From positions 62,001 to 126,000 of the forward strand of contig NZ_JAGGKM010000001.1 of the NCBI RefSeq assembly GCF_017873715.1: a DNA stretch of 64,000 nucleotides. The letters run 5' to 3'. Shown piece by piece: positions 25,183 to 32,572 of the stretch. The notes under the pieces are model-generated. The model searched no databases and had not been told where the DNA came from. It saw nothing but the letters and a program-made list of their open reading frames with translations. The position numbers and the translations under genes were made by a program. Every line of letters begins with the position of its first letter. Position 1 is the stretch's first letter. The stretch comes from Cytobacillus luteolus (lineage in GTDB: Bacteria; Bacillota; Bacilli; Bacillales; Bacillaceae_L).

Positions 25183-25911
25183 ATGTTAATAGGTCATATT
25201 AAAGAAATTGTTAGACACCCGGTAAAATCTTTTCGTGGAGAAAGTGTACCAAAATCAAGAATAATGGACTATGGTTTATACGGAGACCGTAGTCATGCGT
25301 ATATAGACGATACAAAAAATGGGGATTTCTTAACCATCACACAATTCCAAGAAATGGTGGGTTATCAAGCGAGATTTGTGGGAGAAGAATCAATGGACGA
25401 ATATCCTAGAGTCGAAGTAACCACGCCTGAGGGAAAGGTTTTTGATTGGCAAGACCGTGAGTTAATTAGAGAAATGGAAGACAAATCAGAACGAAATATA
25501 TCTACAAGGCAATATACTCCATCACATGTACCTATTGGACCAATTGCAGTGGAACATGTCCTGCTAGCAACAGATGCTTCATTAGACAAGGTGCAAGAAT
25601 TATGGGGGAGAGACGAAGTTGATTTGAGACGGTTTCGTCCTAATTTATTTATCTCCTTATTGGACAAGAAACCTTTTATTGAGGAAGAATGGATTGGGCG
25701 ACGTATTAGGATAGGAACTGAAGTAGAAATGCAATTTGTTGGACATTGTGTAAGGTGTATGATTATTACTGTTAATCCTGATAATGCCGAAAGAGATCCG
25801 AGTTTACATAAAACCTTAATCAAAGAAAATAACAATAACTTTGGTGTGTATGCTTCTGTGGTAAAAACAGGTGACATACGTTTAGATGATGAAGTGCATC
25901 TTCTTGATTGA
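25183..25911 (+). CDS. MOSC domain protein
   Basis: A 242-residue protein with an N-terminal beta-barrel (HPVKSFRGESV) and a MOSC domain (LRRFRPNLFI, VGHCVRCMIITVNPD) carrying the conserved Cys near 187. MOSC proteins move sulfur to the molybdenum cofactor or reduce N-hydroxylated substrates in mARC-like enzymes. The ATG at 25183 was chosen because AAAGGAG lies 8 nt upstream; an in-frame GTG at 25174 would leave no space for the ribosome site. No molybdenum enzyme is visible in the window. Confidence 0.88.
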   Translation: MLIGHIKEIVRHPVKSFRGESVPKSRIMDYGLYGDRSHAYIDDTKNGDFLTITQFQEMVGYQARFVGEESMDEYPRVEVTTPEGKVFDWQDRELIREMEDKSERNISTRQYTPSHVPIGPIAVEHVLLATDASLDKVQELWGRDEVDLRRFRPNLFISLLDKKPFIEEEWIGRRIRIGTEVEMQFVGHCVRCMIITVNPDNAERDPSLHKTLIKENNNNFGVYASVVKTGDIRLDDEVHLLD

Positions 25912-25976
25912 TGGTTTTGGGGAGCCAAGGGAGAGTTCCATTGGTCTAATATAGAAATCACTAATGGAATAGTCCC

Positions 25977-26036
25977 TAAGGTCCAAAATCAAGGAATAAC
26001 TTCAAAAACAGTCCCACGATAAGATCAGTCACTTTA
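25977..26036. repeat. Duplicated 3'-end fragment of the sugar-dehydrogenase gene
   Basis: About 55 nt (beginning GGTCCAAAATCAAGGAATAAC) repeats, with few differences, the last codons and flank of the gene that starts at 26121. The copies are 140 nt apart in direct order. A hairpin (CTGACTTC with GAAGTCAG, about 26052-26089) lies between them. Confidence 0.65.
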
Positions 26037-26126
26037 CCAAAGGCAAGTTTTCTGACTTCAACTCGAACAAGCGCACGATCGAAGTCAGAAAGAGGCGCTA
26101 CTCCGAACTGTCTCTATAATCCAAAA

Positions 26127-27536
26127 TCACGGAACAACTTCAAAAACAGTTCCCCGATTCAAATCTGTCACCTTCATCGACCCATTAACACCCATATACA
26201 ATCTAGTCTGATCCATATTAGCCCCCAGCCCAACATAATAAGCAGATTGATCCCCAAAATCATAATCGGTTTCAATAATACTAAAGTCATTTTGTCTAAA
26301 ATCTGGTCTTAACCTTGTATAAGCCAAAAACCCTTGATCTGAAGGTTCTTCTTTTCGTGCAAGGTCAGTAAATACAACACTTCCCATTAAAGCGGGGATT
26401 TCGTTCCCCATATAGGCCTGCACTCCAGTAAGTGCAGTTCCCCCGAACTTATCGGGGCGTGGATCTTGATGATAATAGCTGGTTAATGGCGGAATTCGCT
26501 TTGGTGAGAGTTTAATGGCTTCATTGTAAAAAGCAATGGTTTTCTCATCTAAATTGGAGTTTTCATCACAGTCCTTCAGTATAGGAGTAGGCAAATCACC
26601 TTCCCAACCTCTCCAGCCTAGGTTAATATATCCCTCTGAATTGATTTCAGTGTTTCTTGATGAAGCTTGAACAAGCTGCCTAACCGGGATAGGTTTATAA
26701 TGAACGAATGAAAAGATGGATTCTATCAATTCCTGTCCGACATTCCCGACATATTTAATATACTGATTATAGTACCTTTGATATGAAATCCCAGGAATAT
26801 TTCGAACCCCTTTAACAATGACTGTGAGTGTTTCTTGAATAGGGATAGGGAGTTCATTAAAGCGTGTGACCACAGGTGGATCATAGATAGAAGTGTTTTT
26901 AGTAACATCGATTTCAATAATCTTGCCGGCGATTTCCATATCATCTTGTGCTAAATTAAATGGATCAAAGCCTGATCCACCATCTCCGGTTGTTAACACA
27001 AGTTTTCCGGTTTCGGGTGAAAAGGTTAAGCTATTGAAACCATTATGATTGTAAAAAGGTCTCCTTAAGTTAAGCAATGTCCGTCGTCTTTGAGGTTCCC
27101 CATTTGTTTGCAAAATCCACTCTTCAACTGTATCAATATGATCGTATTGCGTTTCTCGGTTAGTCCATTTTAAGTTTAAGGTATTTGGCTCACAAGGGTT
27201 AGGCTCATACGAATCATGAGGAGCACCTGGACCTTGAGTGCCAGCTTTTGAATAATGAAGATAAAACAGACCGTTGTAATAAAATTGAGGATGAAAGGCG
27301 AGTCCAAGTAGTCCACGCTCATCATAACCACCCTTAGATTCACCTAGTTTTATAACTCTCTGCCGTATATCTAAAAAAGTCTTAACCTCTCCGCTACCTA
27401 TATAAAAGATTTCTCCTACCTGGGTTGCAATAAATAAACGTTCAACAGAGTCACCAGGAAGTACCGTTGTTTTCATAACAGTAGGCAAATTGATATTATT
27501 TACAATGGGGCGTAAGCGAACCTTAACTTTTTTCAA
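26127..27536 (-). CDS. Glucose/sorbosone dehydrogenase-like beta-propeller protein
   Basis: A 469-residue protein of the PQQ-dependent sugar dehydrogenase / HHIP-like fold: GDSVERLFIATQVGEI, ERGLLGLAFHPQFYYNGLFYLHYS, LTFSPETGKLVLTTGDGGSGFDP and ITNPGWRGWEGDLP-like INLGWRGWEGDLPTP. No signal peptide is visible, which is unusual for enzymes of this group that act outside the cell. Substrate and cofactor are unknown. A decayed copy lies at 8922-9897 and a fragment of its end at 25977. It is a single gene, with a TetR gene ending just upstream in the same direction. Confidence 0.8.
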   Translation of the reverse strand: MKKVKVRLRPIVNNINLPTVMKTTVLPGDSVERLFIATQVGEIFYIGSGEVKTFLDIRQRVIKLGESKGGYDERGLLGLAFHPQFYYNGLFYLHYSKAGTQGPGAPHDSYEPNPCEPNTLNLKWTNRETQYDHIDTVEEWILQTNGEPQRRRTLLNLRRPFYNHNGFNSLTFSPETGKLVLTTGDGGSGFDPFNLAQDDMEIAGKIIEIDVTKNTSIYDPPVVTRFNELPIPIQETLTVIVKGVRNIPGISYQRYYNQYIKYVGNVGQELIESIFSFVHYKPIPVRQLVQASSRNTEINSEGYINLGWRGWEGDLPTPILKDCDENSNLDEKTIAFYNEAIKLSPKRIPPLTSYYHQDPRPDKFGGTALTGVQAYMGNEIPALMGSVVFTDLARKEEPSDQGFLAYTRLRPDFRQNDFSIIETDYDFGDQSAYYVGLGANMDQTRLYMGVNGSMKVTDLNRGTVFEVVP

Positions 27537-27621
27537 TCATATCCACACTCCATTCTGACTATTTCTATCTATTAAAATATGAGTAGGACAAAATCTATTA
27601 GAACGGAAACTTTTGGAACAT

Positions 27622-27680
27622 GGGGACGGTCCTCATGTTTCTTTCGTTTCGCTAAACGAAGCAAACATGAGGACCGTCCC
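27622..27680. repeat. REP-like palindrome, copy 2
   Basis: The most regular copy: GGGGACGGTCCTCATG and CATGAGGACCGTCCC pair perfectly as outer arms, with a TTTCGTTTCGCTAAACGAA centre. It lies between the convergent-side ends of the sugar-dehydrogenase-like gene and the TetR gene, where it may also act as a terminator. Confidence 0.9.
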
Positions 27681-27694
27681 AGTGATTTTCATAT

Positions 27695-28312
27695 TTACTT
27701 TTTTAAGCCTGCTGCAAAGAAGGGGCCATTTATGGTCATCGTCGATATAATTCGTGCTATCTCTTGTGGTGATTCCGCTCTATCACTATTCAGCCATTCT
27801 TGAATAACGCCGATATGTGCTGAAGCAATATAAGAAATTAGGTACTCTGGTGGAACAAGAAGATCTGCCTGCTTAAAAATAGAATTGTTGTTACTATCAA
27901 ATAAGGCTTTCCTCATAAATACTTTCAATTTTGTTTGAAAAGATAAATCTCCTCTTGGACCCAACAAAGCTTTCATAAGCCCTCTATTTTGATTTATAAA
28001 TTCAAAAAATGGGACAAGAAAGGTAAAAGGGATCGTATTCGGAGTATTTGTATATAGACCTGCAATGACTTTCGGAATGTTTTTAATGATCTTGTTCTCC
28101 ATTTCTTTCACTACTTCTTCCTCACATTTGACCATTAAATCATATTTATCATAATAATGACTGTAAAAGGTTCCACGATTGATTTTTGCCCGAGTTGTGA
28201 TGTCTTTAACAGTAAGTGCTTCAAATCCTTTTTCTTCTATTAATTCAATCAATGCATTCTTGATAGATTCTTTTGTTCGAATCACACGTAAATCCAAACC
28301 TATGTCACTCAT
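27695..28312 (-). CDS. TetR family transcriptional regulator
   Basis: A 205-residue protein with an N-terminal TetR helix-turn-helix: IKNALIELIEEKGFEALTVKDITTRAKINRGTFYSHYYDKYDL (residues 15-58). The C-terminal half is the ligand/dimer domain, of the TetR_C_33-like type by its FFxxNRGLMKALL segment. It is divergent from the ABC exporter at 28538 and probably represses it through the palindrome at 28429-28455. The inducer is not known. Confidence 0.9.
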   Translation of the reverse strand: MSDIGLDLRVIRTKESIKNALIELIEEKGFEALTVKDITTRAKINRGTFYSHYYDKYDLMVKCEEEVVKEMENKIIKNIPKVIAGLYTNTPNTIPFTFLVPFFEFINQNRGLMKALLGPRGDLSFQTKLKVFMRKALFDSNNNSIFKQADLLVPPEYLISYIASAHIGVIQEWLNSDRAESPQEIARIISTMTINGPFFAAGLKK

Positions 28313-28428
28313 TCCAATTCCTCCTATAAATTTTTTTGAACACTTTTATAAATATTGTCGGTTATCCAACACATCGTAAACTTTTGTTTATTGAGTAGAA
28401 TATACCCAGAATTTATAATGTTAGTAAG

Positions 28429-28455
28429 TAATAAACAACACGTCGTTGTTTATTA
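28429..28455. promoter_or_regulatory. Palindromic operator between TetR gene and ABC exporter
   Basis: TAATAAACAAC and GTTGTTTATTA form a perfect 11-bp inverted repeat around ACGTC. It is centred about 130 nt from the TetR start and 95 nt from the ATPase start. Confidence 0.65.
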
Positions 28456-28537
28456 TTCTAACTGAAAATAGAAAGAAATAGAAAATCATTTTTAAAATAA
28501 TCACGGTTGCCAAGATGTTATTTAAGGAGGTACAACA

Positions 28538-29269
28538 ATGGAAATTCAGGTCTCTAACGTCAGTAAAAGTTTTGATAAAAAGCAAGTCATAAATGATATT
28601 ACATTCACCATTCCGATAGGAGAAATTTGTTGTTTACTTGGTCCTTCTGGTTCTGGAAAAACAACATTGATTCGCCTGATGATTGGTGCAATTACTGCTG
28701 ACCAGGGGACTATTCGATTCGGAGAGAAGGAAATTCCAAATATGAAAATGTTAAAAAAGGTAGGTTTTATGCCGCAGAATGATTCCCTATATGACGATCT
28801 ATCTGCTGAAGCCAATTTGCATTTTTTTGGAGGGCTATACCATATCGGCAAACAAGAGTTACGAAAGCGTATTGATGAGGTACTTGCTATTGTTGATTTA
28901 ACAGAGCATAGAAAGAAATTGGTGAGAAATTTTTCTGGCGGTATGAAGAAGCGACTTTCCCTAGCAGCTGCCATTTTACATTCTCCTAAAATATTATTCT
29001 TAGATGAACCGACAGTTGGTATTGATCCTGTGTTACGTCGTAAGATATGGGACCAATTTCAAGTAATAAAAAATTCCGGGACAACGATTATTGTTTCTAC
29101 ACATGTAATGGATGAAGTGACAGAGTGCGATAAGGCTGCACTCATTTATAATGGTTCCTTAATTGAATATGATACCGTAACAAATCTACTTAAAAAAACT
29201 GTAAACGGGAGAGTCGAGGAACTATTTTTCATTGCTTCAGGTAAATCGGAAGGCGGTGCTGTGCAATGA
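28538..29269 (+). CDS. ABC transporter ATP-binding protein
   Basis: A 243-residue ATPase of the drug-exporter type: Walker A GPSGSGKTT (near 34-42), signature FSGGMKKRLSLAAAI, Walker B KILFLDEPTVGIDP and switch VSTHVMDE. TTAAGGAGG precedes the ATG. It ends in ATGA overlap with the permease gene at 29266. Control by the divergent TetR regulator makes it likely that it exports a drug or toxic compound. Confidence 0.92.
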   Translation: MEIQVSNVSKSFDKKQVINDITFTIPIGEICCLLGPSGSGKTTLIRLMIGAITADQGTIRFGEKEIPNMKMLKKVGFMPQNDSLYDDLSAEANLHFFGGLYHIGKQELRKRIDEVLAIVDLTEHRKKLVRNFSGGMKKRLSLAAAILHSPKILFLDEPTVGIDPVLRRKIWDQFQVIKNSGTTIIVSTHVMDEVTECDKAALIYNGSLIEYDTVTNLLKKTVNGRVEELFFIASGKSEGGAVQ

Positions 29270-30294
29270 TCCATTTAGCCAAACGTGTTATCCGTCAAAC
29301 AATTAATGACAAACGAAGCGTCATGATGATCTTAGTTGCTCCACTATTGATTTTGACTTTGGTTTATTTTTTATTGGGTGATTCAGGTTATGTGCCGACA
29401 ATTGGCATTGATAAAAATGCCATCCCAGATTCTCTAGTAATTGCTTTGGAAGAACAAGATTTAAATGTTGTAGATGTTACAAGTAATAGTATCGAACATC
29501 CAAAAGACTATTTGAAGGAACATCCAGATGTGGATGCGATTTTTACCCTCTCAAAAAATTCGGGTATGACTATTACAATGTATGAACCCTCTACTAAAGG
29601 TGCAAAGGCTGCTAGTGAGATTCAAACAGCGATGGGCTCCTTACATCCTTCAGCAGAAATAAATATGTCTTATGTATATGGGACAAAAGGCCAATCAAGT
29701 TTTGATTCCCTTGGCTATGTGTTTCTTGCCTTATTCTCGTTTTTCTTAGTATTCATCATTTCGGGTATGGCACTAGTTAGAGAGCGAAGTGGCGGAACCT
29801 TGGAGCGGTTATTGATGACTCCAATTAAACGTGGTGAGGTCATTCTTGGTTATACGTTAGGGTATGGTGTGTTTGCCATAGTTCAAGCCATTATCATTGT
29901 TCTTTATTCCATTTTTGTCCTGCAATTAAGTTCCGTAGGGAACATTGGATGGATTTTACTCACGATGGTTTTATTAGCCGTGACAGCTGTTTCGTTTGGT
30001 GCCACGATTTCAATATTTGCAAGTTCAGAACTGCAAGTAGTACAAATGATTCCATTTACCATCATTCCACAAGTGTTTTTTTCGGGGTTGATTCCACTAG
30101 ACTTGATTCCATATCAATTAGGAAATCTGTGTTACATTATGCCTATTTATTATGGAGCAGCAGCGATTAAAGGTGTCATGGTTTATGGAGATGGCTTCAT
30201 GCAAATCTGGGGTTATCTTCTCGGGTTAATCTTGTATGCATTTCTGTTATACCTACTAAACACACAAGCCTTAAAAAAGTTTAGGAAACTATAA
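29266..30294 (+). CDS. ABC-2 type drug-exporter permease
   Basis: A 342-residue membrane protein: one N-terminal helix (VMMILVAPLLILTLVYFLLG), an outer domain of about 120 residues, then five helices. The VRERSGGTLERLLMTPIKRGEVILGY segment is the ABC2_membrane signature of YhgE/DrrB-type exporters. It is coupled to the ATPase by a 4-nt overlap. Confidence 0.88.
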   Translation: MIHLAKRVIRQTINDKRSVMMILVAPLLILTLVYFLLGDSGYVPTIGIDKNAIPDSLVIALEEQDLNVVDVTSNSIEHPKDYLKEHPDVDAIFTLSKNSGMTITMYEPSTKGAKAASEIQTAMGSLHPSAEINMSYVYGTKGQSSFDSLGYVFLALFSFFLVFIISGMALVRERSGGTLERLLMTPIKRGEVILGYTLGYGVFAIVQAIIIVLYSIFVLQLSSVGNIGWILLTMVLLAVTAVSFGATISIFASSELQVVQMIPFTIIPQVFFSGLIPLDLIPYQLGNLCYIMPIYYGAAAIKGVMVYGDGFMQIWGYLLGLILYAFLLYLLNTQALKKFRKL

Positions 30295-30327
30295 CCTTAC
30301 GGAACATGGGGAGGAACAGCGGAACAT

Positions 30328-30386
30328 GGGGACGGTCCTCATGTTTCTTTCGTTTCGCTAAACGAAGAAAACAGTAGAACCGTCCC
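30328..30386. repeat. REP-like palindrome, copy 3
   Basis: Same outer and central segments as copy 2, with an altered right arm (ACAGTAGAACCGTCCC). A second, aborted start of the element (GGAACATGGGGAGGAACAG) lies directly in front at 30301. Confidence 0.85.
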
Positions 30387-30444
30387 AGTGTTTTACTATT
30401 GGTTCAAATGTCGGTAATATAGTAACCAGACATAACTAATAGGA

Positions 30445-31572
30445 ATGGAGACACAGGAGATGGGAATTGTTTTTATAGGCATCGTTTCGATTTTGTTATA
30501 TGGAGCGCTTGTCTATTACGTTGGATGGAGCAGCTGGAGTTTGTTCCGACCGAAAGAAAGCCCTTATAAACGAAAAATTAAAATACTGTATATTATTACG
30601 CTAACAATCGTTTCAACCTCTTTCATTGTGGGACGAGTTTTCGGATTTGTCTTGTTTAATATCTTAGGCGCTTATTGGATGGCTGTATTTTATTTATTAA
30701 TAATAATTCTTCCAGTGGTGCATCTCAGCGTTTGGTTATTGCAACTAACACGGGTTCCGCGTCACCGAGTTGAGAAATGGGCAGGTATTATTACCCTTAT
30801 TCTTGTAATTAGCTTAATAAGCTATGGATCTTATAATGCTTATAGCCCGGTCGTGAGCACCTATCAGATGAATATCGATAAGCCAGCAGGTGACATCGGT
30901 GAGCTAAATGTCGTCATGGCATCTGACATGCACTTCGGTTTACTGTCGAACAGAGATCATGCCCAGCGTCTTGTAAAGGAAATCAATCTGCTACAGCCTG
31001 ATATCGTTTTATTCCCTGGAGATGTTTTTGATGATGATATTGAACAGTATATTCAGCAAGGTATGGACGAAGTGTTGTCTGGCATTCAATCTACATACGG
31101 AGTGTACGCTTCATTAGGGAATCATGATAAGTATGAGGGCACGATGGAACAGCTTATTAAGGTACTCCAAGACAGCAATATGGAGGTACTGTATGATGAG
31201 GCCATACTGATTGAGAATAGCCTGACTATAGTAGGACGCAAGGACCTTACAGATAGCGACCGGCTCTCGGTTCCCGCGCTTATGGACGGTGTCGATATGT
31301 CGAAGCCGGTCATTATGTTGGACCACCAGCCATATGAACTGGATATCGCGCAGGAAAACGGTATCGACCTTCTAGTAGCGGGACATACGCATCGCGGACA
31401 GGTGTTTCCGGGCAATCTGATTACTAGTAAAATTTACGAAGTTGACTGGGGCTATCTACAGAAAGAACAGCTGCACACGGTGGTTTCGTCTGGATACGGC
31501 TTCTGGGGCCCGCCGATTCGTCTTGGGTCTCGATCTGAAATTGTTCAGATAACGGTAACGTTCGCTCAATAA
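30445..31572 (+). CDS. Membrane-anchored metallophosphoesterase
   Basis: A 375-residue protein. Four N-terminal helices (residues 5-25, 45-65, 75-98, 110-130) precede a calcineurin-like domain with the metal motifs DMHFG (near 160), GDVFDDD (near 192), GNHDKYEG (near 224) and AGHTHRGQ (near 310). The domain probably faces the outside. Proteins of this type (YkuE-like) cleave phosphoesters of lipids or nucleotides. The ATG at 30445 or the one at 30460 is possible; neither has a strong ribosome site. The second half (from about 31150) is noticeably richer in G and C than the first, as if recombined. Confidence 0.85.
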   Translation: METQEMGIVFIGIVSILLYGALVYYVGWSSWSLFRPKESPYKRKIKILYIITLTIVSTSFIVGRVFGFVLFNILGAYWMAVFYLLIIILPVVHLSVWLLQLTRVPRHRVEKWAGIITLILVISLISYGSYNAYSPVVSTYQMNIDKPAGDIGELNVVMASDMHFGLLSNRDHAQRLVKEINLLQPDIVLFPGDVFDDDIEQYIQQGMDEVLSGIQSTYGVYASLGNHDKYEGTMEQLIKVLQDSNMEVLYDEAILIENSLTIVGRKDLTDSDRLSVPALMDGVDMSKPVIMLDHQPYELDIAQENGIDLLVAGHTHRGQVFPGNLITSKIYEVDWGYLQKEQLHTVVSSGYGFWGPPIRLGSRSEIVQITVTFAQ

Positions 31573-31745
31573 CCGTTTGATTTTCTTTCATTTCACCTCG
31601 AGTATTTATGAAATAGTAGTAGAAGAGAGAGTTTAGAGTGTCTTAACCAAAATAGAATTTTTTAGTTGCCAAAGATGGGAATATATACTACACTACCAAT
31701 ATATTGATTCTTCATTGTTAATAAAAACTACATATTGTGTATTAC

Positions 31746-31905
31746 CAATAAAAATGGTGTTTAAAATACTTAATAGGGAATCTGGTGAAAGTCCAGAGCT
31801 GTCCCCGCAACTGTAAGTGCAGACGAAATAAGTACATCCACTGTCATATGATGGGAAGGACTTAGAGTAGGACGAAGCACAAGTCAGGAGACCTGCCATT
31901 TTTAT
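31746..31905 (+). ncRNA. Cobalamin (AdoCbl) riboswitch
   Basis: The core is unmistakable: AGGGAATCTGGTGAAAGTCC, then GAGCTGTCCCCGCAACTGTA (B12 box), then AAGTCAGGAGACCTGCC at the 3' side of the receptor. A terminator lies 110 nt downstream at 32015, so cobalamin should lower transcription of the thioesterase and ribonucleotide reductase genes that follow. A possible promoter (TTGCCA 31666, TACACT 31689, 17-nt gap) precedes it. Confidence 0.95.
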
Positions 31906-32014
31906 ATCGTGTTATCTTCTTCGGGAGTTGGGAAGGTAGAATGAGGGTATGTTAATAGTGGGGAAAGACTGACTTTTTCCCATGTGTTAATACTATCATG
32001 TAATTCTACTAATG

Positions 32015-32048
32015 AATCCATTACTCAAGAGGTAATGGATTTTTTTTG
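32015..32048 (+). terminator. Riboswitch-linked terminator
   Basis: AATCCATTAC (32015-32024) pairs with GTAATGGATT (32032-32041), followed by a run of eight T. It lies between the riboswitch and the first gene and is the probable expression platform. Confidence 0.85.
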
Positions 32049-32088
32049 TTTCAAATGAATTTTACATCATAGGAAAGAAGGAAATTGC

Positions 32089-32568
32089 ATGAACAAATTA
32101 TCTACGAATGTCTCACGGACCATTCAAACAAAGCTTGTATTGCCCCCTGATACAAATCATATGGGAACGATTTTTGGAGGGACTGTTTTATCCTATATTG
32201 ACGAGATAGCAGCCATAGCAGCGATGAAGCATAGCAAGAAAGTAGTGGTAACTGCTTCGATAGATACTGTTAATTTCTTAAGTTCCGCAAAAGTAGGAGA
32301 TATTTTAACCCTAGAAGGCTTTGTTATTTCAACCGGCAGAACGTCTATGGAGGTTTATGTGAAAGTAGAGTGTGAAAAATATGAGACTGGAGAAAGAACA
32401 TTAACAACGACGTCCATTTTAACAATGGTTGCGATTAATGAAGATGGGAAGCCAGTGCCTGTACCAGGTGTTACTCCAGAAACAGAAGAAGAAAAACAGT
32501 TTCTACTACATGCAAAACAAAGAAAAGAAAGAAGATTAAAGATAGCAAATCTTGCAGAGGAGTTCTAA
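32089..32568 (+). CDS. Acyl-CoA thioesterase, hotdog fold
   Basis: A 159-residue protein with the single hotdog domain of the YciA/BFIT group: NHMGTIFGGTVLSYIDEIAAIAAMKH carries the catalytic Asp/Glu region, and ASIDTVNFLSSAKVGDILTLEG and SMEVYVKVECE form the sheet. It hydrolyses acyl-CoA to free acid and CoA. It is the first gene after the riboswitch, 4 nt before the nrd alpha gene, so it shares B12 control. No link between thioesterase and nucleotide reduction is established; it may be a fortuitous operon member. Confidence 0.9.
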   Translation: MNKLSTNVSRTIQTKLVLPPDTNHMGTIFGGTVLSYIDEIAAIAAMKHSKKVVVTASIDTVNFLSSAKVGDILTLEGFVISTGRTSMEVYVKVECEKYETGERTLTTTSILTMVAINEDGKPVPVPGVTPETEEEKQFLLHAKQRKERRLKIANLAEEF

Positions 32569-32572
32569 AACT

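Noticed and set aside
25365-25961. 198-codon minus-strand open frame opposite the MOSC gene
   Set aside because: It is the mirror of a gene with clear family motifs and has no ribosome site or family resemblance.
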